Assembly: GCF_006459125.1 (NCBI RefSeq)
Contig: NZ_CP041070.1
Coordinates: forward strand, 1,488,001 to 1,552,000
Length of the DNA: 64,000 bases
Reading direction: 5' to 3'
From: Halarcobacter anaerophilus
Lineage (GTDB): Bacteria > Campylobacterota > Campylobacteria > Campylobacterales > Arcobacteraceae
In this document: piece after piece, positions 56,151 to 63,987 of the stretch
How positions within the stretch are numbered: position 1 is the stretch's first letter
How the letters are laid out: the number at the start of each line of letters is the position of its first letter
Position numbers and translations under genes: made by a program
Notes under the pieces: model-generated
What the model was told of the DNA's origin: nothing
Seen by the model: only the letters and a program-made list of their open reading frames with translations
Databases searched by the model: none

Positions 56151-57019
56151 TCGATACAGTTAAAAACGTAGTTGATGAAGTGGTGGATTTTGTTGATGAA
56201 ACCGTTGATAAAACAATTGATTTTGTTAGCAATGTAGTTGAAGGCGTTGCTAAAAATGTTCAGAATATGGTAAAGGGAATTGCTTCCGGAGATTGGAACC
56301 AATTTAGAGATTCATTTATTTCCCTCGGCACAACAACTCTCTATGTTGTGGCTGGAGTTGTAGGTGCAGTATCAGGACAAGCTTGGCTAGTAGCAGCTTC
56401 AGTTGTTGCCCTTGATGGACAATATAATCAAGGACAATTAGCTGCACATGTAGTTTCTACAGTAGGGAAAGTAGAAAGAGAATTATTTGGTTCTACTTTA
56501 ATCCTGGATAATATAGATATGATAACTACAGCAATAGTAGTAGCAGGTAGTATCTATGCAGGAGGAAAAGGTTTTGGTATTATAGCTGATGCTGCAGGAG
56601 TATCAAGCTATTTATCTTCTACAAGTTTCCAAATAAGTTCAGGAGCCTATTCAGTATATAATGCATATACTCAATGGCAAGATGCATTAAGTCTTTATGA
56701 TGAATTAATGGCAAATTATCAACAATGGCTGCAAGAAACATATGCAGAAATTGCAAGATTCAATAACCTGTGGGATTTAGTTTACGGTGATATTAATATT
56801 TTATATGAAGCACAACCAGGAGGATATCTTTTTAATTCAGAAGCTGGGAGTGATGAATATAGTATCAGTTCAATACATGAACAATGTTCTTATTTATTAG
56901 GTTTAAATCCTCACAAAGATGTTGATTTAGATAAGATGATGACTGATATATCCGATATAGACTATGTATCATTAAATTTTAATGATATTTTACCAGATGT
57001 AATAAGATATGAAAATTAA
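56126..57019 (+). CDS. Membrane-active virion protein (probable injection protein)
   Basis: 297 residues. The start MGGVVKKIVDTVKNVVDEVVDFVDETVDKTIDFV is an amphipathic repeat, followed by Ala/Val/Gly-rich hydrophobic stretches (TTTLYVVAGVVGAVSG, AGSIYAGGKGFGIIA). Such proteins form channels for DNA entry in podoviruses. Coupled to the ACP/ketosynthase/GNAT trio, so it is a candidate target for acylation. Confidence 0.55.
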   Translation: MGGVVKKIVDTVKNVVDEVVDFVDETVDKTIDFVSNVVEGVAKNVQNMVKGIASGDWNQFRDSFISLGTTTLYVVAGVVGAVSGQAWLVAASVVALDGQYNQGQLAAHVVSTVGKVERELFGSTLILDNIDMITTAIVVAGSIYAGGKGFGIIADAAGVSSYLSSTSFQISSGAYSVYNAYTQWQDALSLYDELMANYQQWLQETYAEIARFNNLWDLVYGDINILYEAQPGGYLFNSEAGSDEYSISSIHEQCSYLLGLNPHKDVDLDKMMTDISDIDYVSLNFNDILPDVIRYEN

Positions 57020-57030
57020 AAGGAGACAAA

Positions 57031-57465
57031 ATGGCAACAGATAGTAATACATTTTTAGATTGGGCAAATGGCCTAGATTTTTCAAATAGTTTATCCTCAA
57101 CAACAGAGGATGCAACTACAGCATTAAATTTTGATACTAACAATATAATGAATAAAAGCCTAGGAAATAATACAGGCCAAAGTTATACTGATATGTATTT
57201 TAATAATAACCCTTCAATTGAAACAAATGCAAATGCAAATACTGAAAATGGTTTTGATTTTTCAAATATGTTTACAAGTGAAAATCTTGGAGGCACACTT
57301 AAAGGTATTGGTGCTGTTGGTGGAGCTTTAGCAAGTATATATGGAGCATCTCAACAAAAGAAATTTAATGAAGACATGTTAGACATGGAGAAAAAAAGAG
57401 TTAATCGTGAATATGCGAAAGCTGATGCACAACAAGCCGAATATGACGCAGTATGGAAATCTTAA
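57031..57465 (+). CDS. Small virion protein of 144 residues
   Basis: Asn/Thr-rich flexible N-terminal part, a Gly/Ala-rich helix (LKGIGAVGGALASIYGASQQ) and a charged coiled tail. This layout is common in internal virion proteins. Ends the second late block before a terminator. Confidence 0.55.
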   Translation: MATDSNTFLDWANGLDFSNSLSSTTEDATTALNFDTNNIMNKSLGNNTGQSYTDMYFNNNPSIETNANANTENGFDFSNMFTSENLGGTLKGIGAVGGALASIYGASQQKKFNEDMLDMEKKRVNREYAKADAQQAEYDAVWKS

Positions 57466-57469
57466 ATTT

Positions 57470-57493
57470 AAAGGCTAAAACTTTTTAGCCTTT
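57470..57493 (+). terminator. Rho-independent terminator ending the head block
   Basis: Stem AAAGGCTAAAA/TTTTAGCCTTT with a 2-base loop starts a few bases after the stop at 57465; T-rich downstream. Closes the transcript before the next late-promoter-like element. Confidence 0.75.
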
Positions 57494-57509
57494 ACTCTTT
57501 AAATTAAAT

Positions 57510-57527
57510 AAATACCCACCTAGTTTC
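57510..57527 (+). promoter_or_regulatory. Phage late-promoter-like element, copy 3
   Basis: AAATACCCACCTAGTTTC directly after the terminator and 28 bp before the start of the tail-fibre block. Terminator then element strongly suggests a transcription start. Confidence 0.7.
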
Positions 57528-57555
57528 ATATAACATATTTAAATAGTATTTCCAC

Positions 57556-58092
57556 ATGAGAACAATAACTGGAAATATAAAAATCTTAGCAGATCAAGAT
57601 TATGCATCAAAAACACTTGAATTTATTTTATGTAATAAATATGGTAATCAATTAAGTGCTCTCGATGTAGATGGTCAAATAGCTACTAAAAAAACAGTCG
57701 CTACAGATACTTCAGGAAACTTCACTGTAATACTTTATGAAACAGAAGAAGCAGAAATCCCAATGTTTTACAAAATGGTTTTTGTAGAGAATGAGGATAT
57801 TGAAGATATTAAACTTTTTATCCAAAGTGGAGATAGTGATATCGACTTTTTAAATCTTATATTTCCTATGCCAGAACTTAATATGTTCTATGAAGATATT
57901 AATGGGGCAATTGTCTTCAAAGATATTGTATTTGATATTTTTGAAAGATTTTTCGTCAACGAAAATATATTTATTAACAATGATGAAAAAAATTTAATAG
58001 AAGAATTTATTAAATATGCAGATAACACTAGAGATAGTGAAATAATTGAAAAGCTGGATCAATATTTAGCAACATTATTACCAAAGGAGTAA
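57556..58092 (+). CDS. Tail-fibre-region protein of 178 residues
   Basis: Beta-rich N-terminal half (MRTITGNIKILADQDYA, DTSGNFTVILYETEEA) like fibre-base domains, followed by a helical tail. First gene of the fibre/DGR block. Specific family not recognised. Confidence 0.6.
   Translation: MRTITGNIKILADQDYASKTLEFILCNKYGNQLSALDVDGQIATKKTVATDTSGNFTVILYETEEAEIPMFYKMVFVENEDIEDIKLFIQSGDSDIDFLNLIFPMPELNMFYEDINGAIVFKDIVFDIFERFFVNENIFINNDEKNLIEEFIKYADNTRDSEIIEKLDQYLATLLPKE
57951..57964. promoter_or_regulatory. Dispersed palindrome site 7 (candidate parS)
   Basis: TTTCGTCAACGAAA in the 57556 gene, read as ttc-gtc-aac-gaa. Confidence 0.55.
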
Positions 58093-58096
58093 ACTA

Positions 58097-58999
58097 ATGG
58101 AAGAACAATCTTTTATTCAAAATGTCAATGCTGTTGCGGCACAGCTTGGAGTTTTGATTAATCTAAACAACAATATGTCAAAGATAGCTCTTGAACCAGC
58201 AGAGGTGACAGCTATTATTGAAGTTAAAAAACAGTTAGATGAGATATTGCTTGTAACCCAAAAAGAGGAATCGGTATCTTTAAAGCATCAAGAGGTGCTT
58301 ATAAATGCACAAGCAGTATTGTCTCAATACAATACTATTCTTAATCTAAAGCAACAAATAGATACAGAACACAATGAGGTGTTGCAAAAGCATAGCGAAG
58401 TAGTAACTTTAGCACAGCAAGTCAATCTTAAAAACAGTGAAATTAAAAACTTATCAGTTGTTCTACTGCTACTTGATGAAAATGAAGCACCATATCAAGA
58501 CTATAACGCTATTTCTGGGAAACTCACTATTGCTATACCTCGTGGCAAAACTGGGGATAAAGGGGATGAATTTAGGATAGATGAATACGGACTTGCATCT
58601 GAACAAAGTGATTATGATGGTATGTCAAAAGGTTTTAGCTTTTTTGCTATGGATAGTGAGCTTTTATATTTTAAGCTTTCAGGTACTACTGCGGATTGGA
58701 GTGGTGGTATCTCTTTTGGAAAAGGTGCAAAAGGTGATGATCTGGAAATATCTTCTATAGATGATAATGGTGACGGCACTTTTACATGGCACTTTAGTGA
58801 TGGTACTGATTACCTTACTCCATCCCTTGAAGGTGCAAAAGGAGATAAAGGAGATGCCCCAGAGCATGAATGGGTAGGATCAACTGCAATTAGATTTAAA
58901 AATCCCGATGGAACATGGGGCGATACAGTTGATGTAGGTGCTGTAATAGCAGATGAGCAAGATATGAATTACACATTAAATTTAACGGGAGCGATATAA
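58097..58999 (+). CDS. Collagen-like tail fibre protein
   Basis: 300 residues: a coiled coil (about 1-130), then G-x-Y segments (GKTGDKGDE, GKGAKGDD, GAKGDKGDAP) and short beta-rich blocks with SIDDNGDGTFTWHFSDG and AIRFKNPDGTWGD, typical of phage fibres. Its stop overlaps the start of the diversified gene, so the two probably form one tail tip, fibre plus variable adhesin. Confidence 0.75.
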   Translation: MEEQSFIQNVNAVAAQLGVLINLNNNMSKIALEPAEVTAIIEVKKQLDEILLVTQKEESVSLKHQEVLINAQAVLSQYNTILNLKQQIDTEHNEVLQKHSEVVTLAQQVNLKNSEIKNLSVVLLLLDENEAPYQDYNAISGKLTIAIPRGKTGDKGDEFRIDEYGLASEQSDYDGMSKGFSFFAMDSELLYFKLSGTTADWSGGISFGKGAKGDDLEISSIDDNGDGTFTWHFSDGTDYLTPSLEGAKGDKGDAPEHEWVGSTAIRFKNPDGTWGDTVDVGAVIADEQDMNYTLNLTGAI

Positions 59000-60324
59000 T
59001 GGGAATTAAAACAGAGCTGCTATCAAAAGCAAATGACATTGTTGCAAGCAGTACAGATGCAAAAGAGTTGGCACTTGCAAGTGCTATAGTTAAAAATGTA
59101 GCGGAAGCTGAGGGTGTGGTAGATGAAGAGATTTATACAATAGGTACTGCTGGATCTGTAGGCTTTGGTGTAGGAGCTGTAAGAGATTGGCAGATGCCAG
59201 CAGGCTTTATAAAACTAGCAGGTCACGATAATCCAGTAAGTGAAAACTATGGTAATGTAACAGATATGAACGGATCGGTTATGGTAGCTATTCCAAAGTT
59301 CTACTTCAAGATAGAAACAAACAATGTTCTTATATCAAGCAAACTAAAAGCTGGGTATGTAGTACACAGAGCTTTTATCAATGAGGGGAAAGAGCATGAC
59401 TATATATTTGTTGATAAATACGGGTGTGGAAATGTAGGCGGAGTATTTACTTCAAAAGCTGGACTTGATCCGTGTTCTACTCATGCAGATCATAACCCTA
59501 TAGCAAGTTTAAAAAACACTCCATCGAATACCTATGGAGGACTGTATAGTGCTGTTAAAACAAGAGGAGATAAACACTTCTTAACTTCCAAGTTTATATA
59601 CAGTGCTTTAGCTATGTTGGCTTTTGCACATGGTAAAGCTGCTACAACTACAAGTGCGTGTGCATTTATAGATGTAGACCCAAAGATGCCAAAGGGAAAT
59701 CTAAACAGTGCACTATCAGATGTAAACGATACAAGTGTGGTGTTTAGTCCAAGCGGATATAGCAACTGTGCATTAACTGGAAGTGGTAGCCCTTTTGCAA
59801 AAACAACTCACAACGGTCAAGAGTGCGGTATCGCAGACCTAAATGGTAATATGTGGGAAGTTGCAAGTGGATTCATAAGGACAGATGCAAACGGATTCTT
59901 GATACTAAAAGAGTCTGTAGACATTACAAACATATCTAGTGATGATACCACTCAAGCAGTAGGAGGAGCTTATGATATAGATCTATATGATGTAATAGAT
60001 ATAAGTGATGTAGTAAATGCAAATGACGGATGGACTTATCTTGGAAATGGTGCAAATCAAGTTTTTGCCATGAGTACAGACAGAACATCAGCGGATTATA
60101 AAAGAACTGCACTTGGTATACCTCTTGCTACTGGACACAGTGCCACAGGTACTATAGAGTTTGGAAATGATGGGGTCTATAGATACCTAAGAGATGAAAT
60201 GGCTTGTCGGTGCGGTGGTAGTTGGGGTTACTCTTCTGGTGCTGGTGCTTTTGCCATGTATCTGGGCAGTTACCGTACTCACTCGAATGACAGTGTGGGT
60301 GGTCGTGCTTCTGTGCTTGTGTAA
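58999..60324 (+). CDS. DGR target adhesin, C-type-lectin/FGE-like, at tail tip
   Basis: 441 residues. Framework motifs YGNVTDMNGS, PKFYFK, DLNGNMWEVASG (formylglycine-enzyme/C-type-lectin-like) and C-terminal RYLRDEMACRCGGSWGYSSGAGAFAM. The last about 37 residues hold the variable repeat. Immediately upstream of Avd and RT. As the last tail-fibre gene it is the likely receptor-binding protein. Its paralogue is at 19464-20657. Confidence 0.88.
   Translation: MGIKTELLSKANDIVASSTDAKELALASAIVKNVAEAEGVVDEEIYTIGTAGSVGFGVGAVRDWQMPAGFIKLAGHDNPVSENYGNVTDMNGSVMVAIPKFYFKIETNNVLISSKLKAGYVVHRAFINEGKEHDYIFVDKYGCGNVGGVFTSKAGLDPCSTHADHNPIASLKNTPSNTYGGLYSAVKTRGDKHFLTSKFIYSALAMLAFAHGKAATTTSACAFIDVDPKMPKGNLNSALSDVNDTSVVFSPSGYSNCALTGSGSPFAKTTHNGQECGIADLNGNMWEVASGFIRTDANGFLILKESVDITNISSDDTTQAVGGAYDIDLYDVIDISDVVNANDGWTYLGNGANQVFAMSTDRTSADYKRTALGIPLATGHSATGTIEFGNDGVYRYLRDEMACRCGGSWGYSSGAGAFAMYLGSYRTHSNDSVGGRASVLV
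60200..60307 (+). repeat. DGR variable repeat 1 (VR1)
   Basis: Aligned to the template 60791-60898 (108 bp, no gaps). I count 15 mismatches and all 15 lie at template adenines (examples AAC to TAC, AAT to GGT, AAC to GGC). This is direct evidence of adenine-specific mutagenic transfer. Confidence 0.95.
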
Positions 60325-60327
60325 GAG

Positions 60328-60343
60328 CGAACGATAGTGAGTG
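60328..60343 (+). promoter_or_regulatory. Conserved element after VR1 (candidate mutagenic-homing initiation signal)
   Basis: CGAACGATAGTGAGTG lies 20 bp after VR1, past the stop codon, and matches the element after VR2 at 15 of 16 bases. No copy follows the template, which fits the target-only homing signal. A short GCTT/AAG hairpin precedes it. Confidence 0.6.
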
Positions 60344-60355
60344 GAGAGAAATAAA

Positions 60356-60751
60356 ATGGGGATACATTCTGAAGCAATATTAAATCGTAAATATATGGAG
60401 ATGATTAAGCTATTAAATATATATCTTAATCACTTTCCAAAATTTGAGAAATATGCCTTATCTAATAATATTAGAAATACCGCATATGAAGTTTACGATT
60501 TGATAACAGAGTGTCAAAAAAGATACTTCAAAAAGACTTCACTTACTTCTCTTGATGTTACACATCAAAAACTAAGAATGCAAATATATCTAGCAAACGA
60601 GCTTGGATATTTTGCATTTAAAGATGGAAGAAAAGATACTAAGGTAAATCCTCAAAAAAGATTTTTAGCTATTACAAAAGTAATAGATGAGATAGGCAAG
60701 ATTATCGGAGCTTGGATCAATAAGCTAAAAGATAAAGGTAATTTCAAGTGA
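60356..60751 (+). CDS. avd: DGR accessory variability protein (Avd-like)
   Basis: 131 residues, all-alpha, with regular hydrophobic heptads (IRNTAYEVYDLITECQKRYF, LRMQIYLANELGYF) and a basic surface, as in the pentameric four-helix Avd that binds the RT and template RNA. The ATG at 60356 is preferred over GTG at 60341. Its stop overlaps the RT reading frame as GTGA. Confidence 0.88.
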   Translation: MGIHSEAILNRKYMEMIKLLNIYLNHFPKFEKYALSNNIRNTAYEVYDLITECQKRYFKKTSLTSLDVTHQKLRMQIYLANELGYFAFKDGRKDTKVNPQKRFLAITKVIDEIGKIIGAWINKLKDKGNFK

Positions 60752-62025
60752 AAAGTTTAGGTCAATATAACAATATGAAAAATGACAGCGTGGCTTGTCA
60801 ATGCGGTGGTAATTGGAGTAACTCTTCTAATGCTGGTGCTTTTGCCATGAATCTGAACAATAACCGTACTAACTCGAATAACAATGTGGGTGGTCGTGAC
60901 TGTGAATCCAAACCTGAAACTGCAATGGTAGATACTGGATTCAGAGGGGTATGTTGTCCTGCACTAAGCGAAATCAATACTTTAAAAAGTCTTTCAAGTA
61001 GCAATATCGAAAGTCAGACTAAAACAAGTAAAAGAATAGGATATCTATTCGATAAAACTTTCACTGTGGATAACCTTTATGAAGCTTTTTTGGTAGCAAG
61101 AAAAGGTAAAAGAAATAAAAGAACCACACTAAAGTTTGAGATGAATTTAGGTGCGGAACTTCAATCTTTACACGATGAACTACATAGTGGTACTTACAGA
61201 CCAAGAGCATACAGTCAGTTTAAAGTGTATGAACCAAAAGAGAGAATAATAAATGCTCCAGCATTTAGAGATCTTGTAGTACAACATTGCATCTATAAAG
61301 CTATATATGAAATATTTGATAATAGTTTTATAGATACATCTTATGCGTGTAGAAAAGGCGGCGGAACTCATAAGGCTAGTGAATATACACAAAAACAGAT
61401 GAGGAAATATAGTGGAGAGCTATACTATGCAAAACTTGATATAAAAAAGTTTTTCTATTCAATAGATAGAGATATATTAAAAAAGCTTTTTGAAAAGAAG
61501 ATCAAAGATAAAAGGCTTGTAGATCTTATGTGTGAGTTCACACAGATGAACGGAGATAAGGGAATACCGATAGGAAATTTACTATCTCAACTATATGCAC
61601 TTATATATCTTAACCCTTTGGATCACTTCATCAAAAGAGTACTAAAAGTAAAGAGCTATGTGAGATATGTGGATGACTTTGTGATGATAGGTCTTGCCCT
61701 GGAACAAGCCAAAGAGTTTAAAAATAGATGTGAGAAGTTTGTACAAGATGAGCTAAAGCTTGAGTTATCACACTGGCATATTCAAAAGATTAAAAAGGGT
61801 ATTAATTTTGTAGGGTACAGAACTTGGAAACGAATCAAGTTTGTTAGAAAACACAGTATGTATAAAATGAAAAAAGCGATAAAGAAATTTAAAATTGAGT
61901 CAATAATCTCTTTAATAGGTCATGCAAAAGGTACTGGTAGCATAGCTTATTTTAGAAAACTATTGATTGAATTTCAAATTTTAAATTTATTACCAATAAG
62001 GAGTGTAAGATGGTTAAATATGTAG
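60748..62025 (+). CDS. DGR reverse transcriptase, with template repeat in its 5' coding part
   Basis: 425-residue frame from a GTG coupled to avd. RT motifs: fingers about residues 125-180, IGNLLSQ (275-281, DGR-type SQ rather than group II SP), catalytic YVDD (307-310) and a GYRTWKR thumb region. The canonical RT start by alignment should be near residue 90, after the template, and an ATG at 60928 (residue 61) is an alternative start. The AAAGG site before the GTG makes the long form plausible, so the template would be translated. It copies template RNA into mutated cDNA with adenine errors. Confidence 0.9.
   Translation: MKSLGQYNNMKNDSVACQCGGNWSNSSNAGAFAMNLNNNRTNSNNNVGGRDCESKPETAMVDTGFRGVCCPALSEINTLKSLSSSNIESQTKTSKRIGYLFDKTFTVDNLYEAFLVARKGKRNKRTTLKFEMNLGAELQSLHDELHSGTYRPRAYSQFKVYEPKERIINAPAFRDLVVQHCIYKAIYEIFDNSFIDTSYACRKGGGTHKASEYTQKQMRKYSGELYYAKLDIKKFFYSIDRDILKKLFEKKIKDKRLVDLMCEFTQMNGDKGIPIGNLLSQLYALIYLNPLDHFIKRVLKVKSYVRYVDDFVMIGLALEQAKEFKNRCEKFVQDELKLELSHWHIQKIKKGINFVGYRTWKRIKFVRKHSMYKMKKAIKKFKIESIISLIGHAKGTGSIAYFRKLLIEFQILNLLPIRSVRWLNM
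60791..60898 (+). repeat. DGR template repeat (TR)
   Basis: Master copy for both variable repeats. Rich in AAC/AAT (Asn) codons, about fifteen of them, at the positions that vary in VR1 and VR2. It lies inside the 5' part of the RT reading frame, in the same frame as the variable repeats. Confidence 0.93.
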
Positions 62026-62426
62026 AGTTTGACAAAGTTAATATGGAGCATACTGTATTAGAGTTTAGAGGTGGAAGTGAAAATGTGGTTGTTACAGGTT
62101 TCACGGGGGAAAATGTAGTGGTTAATGTTGTATCTATTGCAAGTGATGATGAATCAAAGATTGATGAGCTTATAGCTTCACAGCCGAGTGAAATCAACTG
62201 TAGAGAAATCCTTCAAGACGAATTCAGAACTTTAGTTAAAGATAGCGAACAAATTAAAAATATCAATAGGCAAATAAAAAATACGATTGCTAAAAAATAT
62301 GATTTCGCCGACGAAATTGCAATGGGTAAAAGAGCAACAGATGATTCAAAAAGAATCGAATACGATACTTTTGTAGCGGATGCATTAGCTAAGGGAGATG
62401 AAATAAAGGCATCTATAGGCTACTAA
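62010..62426 (+). CDS. Hypothetical phage protein of 138 residues
   Basis: Small beta N-terminal part, then helical. AAGGAG precedes the ATG; overlaps the RT end by 16 bp. Carries palindrome site 8. No family recognised; possible tail-related chaperone from position. Confidence 0.6.
   Translation: MVKYVEFDKVNMEHTVLEFRGGSENVVVTGFTGENVVVNVVSIASDDESKIDELIASQPSEINCREILQDEFRTLVKDSEQIKNINRQIKNTIAKKYDFADEIAMGKRATDDSKRIEYDTFVADALAKGDEIKASIGY
62303..62316. promoter_or_regulatory. Dispersed palindrome site 8 (candidate parS)
   Basis: TTTCGCCGACGAAA in the 62010 gene, read as ttc-gcc-gac-gaa. Confidence 0.55.
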
Positions 62427-62427
62427 A

Positions 62428-62697
62428 ATGACACTAGAACATCTAAATAAAAACTATATTTATAAAACAGATAAAGAGCAGTACGGAGTACCTGAATATT
62501 GGGAAGAGATGAAGCCTGATAGCAAAGGTAAGTTTATCGGAGATTGTTGCAAGGGTCATGACAAATCTTGTAGTACATCTAAGTTTTTTAAATGTTTAAA
62601 ATCAAAATTGGGATGGTTTCATGCTTCATATATAACAGCAGGTGGTGCTATTGGGTGTTGGGTTAAATATACAAAAAAGATATTTAAAAGAATTTAG
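62428..62697 (+). CDS. Small Cys-rich lysis-region protein
   Basis: 89 residues with GDCCKGHDKSC, a CC-x2-HD-x2-C pattern that recalls phospholipase A2-like active sites, then a Gly/Ala hydrophobic segment (YITAGGAIGCWV). Located just before the holin. Function unknown; an enzymatic role is only suggested by the His-Asp pair. Confidence 0.6.
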   Translation: MTLEHLNKNYIYKTDKEQYGVPEYWEEMKPDSKGKFIGDCCKGHDKSCSTSKFFKCLKSKLGWFHASYITAGGAIGCWVKYTKKIFKRI

Positions 62698-62718
62698 GCA
62701 GCAGGAAGGATAAGAAGA

Positions 62719-63159
62719 ATGATAACAGAACATGGAATAGGTGGAGTTGTTACTTATAATGGTTCAGCCATAGCGGTTAGCTCTTTTTTTGTATATTTAG
62801 GTTTAGATAAAGAAGCTATTTTATTTTTTGCAGTGCTTTTACTTATCGATTATATTACAGGATTAGGTAAAGCTCTTGCAATAAAAGAATCTATCACATC
62901 TAATAAGATGAAATATGGAATCTTATCTAAACTATCTTTACTAATTATTCCTATTACTGTTGCAATAGCTGGTAAGTCTGCAAATGTTGATATGACATAT
63001 ATTATCTATGCATCTATGAATGTATTAGTTTTAAGTGAAGTATATTCAATAATTGCAAATATCTATTCTATGCGAACTCATAAAGAGCTGCCTGAGTTTG
63101 ATGTAACAAGATTATTAGCTAGAAAGATAAAAGTAATACTTTTGAGTTGGGCTGAATAA
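62719..63159 (+). CDS. Phage holin
   Basis: 146 residues with about three membrane helices (AVSSFFVYLGL, ILFFAVLLLIDYITGLGKAL, SLLIIPITVAIAG) and the LLIDYITGLGKAL segment common to toxin-secretion/phage-lysis holins. Makes the membrane pore that releases the endolysin. Confidence 0.85.
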   Translation: MITEHGIGGVVTYNGSAIAVSSFFVYLGLDKEAILFFAVLLLIDYITGLGKALAIKESITSNKMKYGILSKLSLLIIPITVAIAGKSANVDMTYIIYASMNVLVLSEVYSIIANIYSMRTHKELPEFDVTRLLARKIKVILLSWAE

Positions 63160-63356
63160 TGTATTCTGATTATAAAACTACAACAACATATTTTATAGTA
63201 ATTATTGCTTTTGTATATGCTGTATATATGGATAAACCAATATTAGTCAATACAATTATTATACCTATGATTATCATGTGGATAATTTTGAAAACAAATT
63301 CAAAAGAGCTTATGAAAGATTTGATAAGTGTATTAAAAGATAAATGGAGTAAATAA
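63159..63356 (+). CDS. Small two-helix membrane protein of the lysis cassette
   Basis: 65 residues with two hydrophobic helices and a charged tail. Overlaps the holin stop by 1 bp. May be a second holin or antiholin. Confidence 0.6.
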   Translation: MYSDYKTTTTYFIVIIAFVYAVYMDKPILVNTIIIPMIIMWIILKTNSKELMKDLISVLKDKWSK

Positions 63357-63357
63357 G

Positions 63358-63684
63358 ATGTTTGATAGTTCTAAAATATATATTTATATTGCAATTTCTG
63401 TAGGGATATTATCACTATTAGGTTATGGATATTATTTAAAATCTGAAAATGAGATATTAACTTTAAATAATCAAACTTTAAAAGTAAATCAAAAGCAGAT
63501 TATAAGTGCGTATGAACAATCCATAAAAGTTCTTGAACAAAAAGCTTTTGAAGAGGGATTAAATAAACAAAGTGCAAAAACAGCCGAAGAGCTAAATAGA
63601 AAAGTAGCTGAACTATCTAAGAAGAGAGGGGAAATAAATGAAAAAGATATTGATTCTAATGTTTATGTTATTACTTCTTTTTAG
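63358..63684 (+). CDS. Rz-like inner-membrane spanin
   Basis: 108 residues: N-terminal membrane anchor (IYIYIAISVGILSLLGYGYYL) and a long periplasmic coiled coil. Together with the overlapping lipoprotein it should fuse inner and outer membranes at lysis. Overlap of 47 bp with the lipoprotein gene. Confidence 0.78.
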   Translation: MFDSSKIYIYIAISVGILSLLGYGYYLKSENEILTLNNQTLKVNQKQIISAYEQSIKVLEQKAFEEGLNKQSAKTAEELNRKVAELSKKRGEINEKDIDSNVYVITSF

Positions 63685-63898
63685 TGGTTGTTCTCAAAAA
63701 GAACCACAAATAGTTAAAGAACCAGAGTTTATATGTGTCAAGCAAGAGTTATATCCTTATGGTAATGAAATAAAACTAAGAGTACATCCAGATGATTTAT
63801 CTTTGTTTGAGAAAAGAAAAGAATATTATAAAAAAAGAGCTAAACACTATGAAGAACAAGTTCTTAGAAATAATGAAAGATGTAAGGAAAATAAATAA
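63638..63898 (+). CDS. Rz1-like outer-membrane spanin lipoprotein
   Basis: 86 residues: signal peptide with lipobox FSGC (Cys near 18), then a Lys/Arg/Glu-rich short tail. Starts inside the spanin-like coiled-coil gene in another frame, the classic Rz/Rz1 arrangement. Confidence 0.75.
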   Translation: MKKILILMFMLLLLFSGCSQKEPQIVKEPEFICVKQELYPYGNEIKLRVHPDDLSLFEKRKEYYKKRAKHYEEQVLRNNERCKENK

Positions 63899-63987
63899 TG
63901 TATGACCTAAGACAAAAAGAAGATGTGAGATGTTTGTTTCCTAAAGCAGGATATATTATTAAGAGAATACTTGAAAGGGTATCATAA
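63898..63987 (+). CDS. Possible 29-residue small protein
   Basis: ATG overlaps the lipoprotein stop by one base, and its own TAA overlaps the next ATG by one base. The coupling supports translation; composition is unremarkable. Confidence 0.4.
   Translation: MYDLRQKEDVRCLFPKAGYIIKRILERVS

Noticed and set aside
60748-62025. Retron or group II intron RT
   Set aside because: No retron RNA or intron domains; DGR-type SQ motif, Avd neighbour and adenine-only VR changes identify a DGR.
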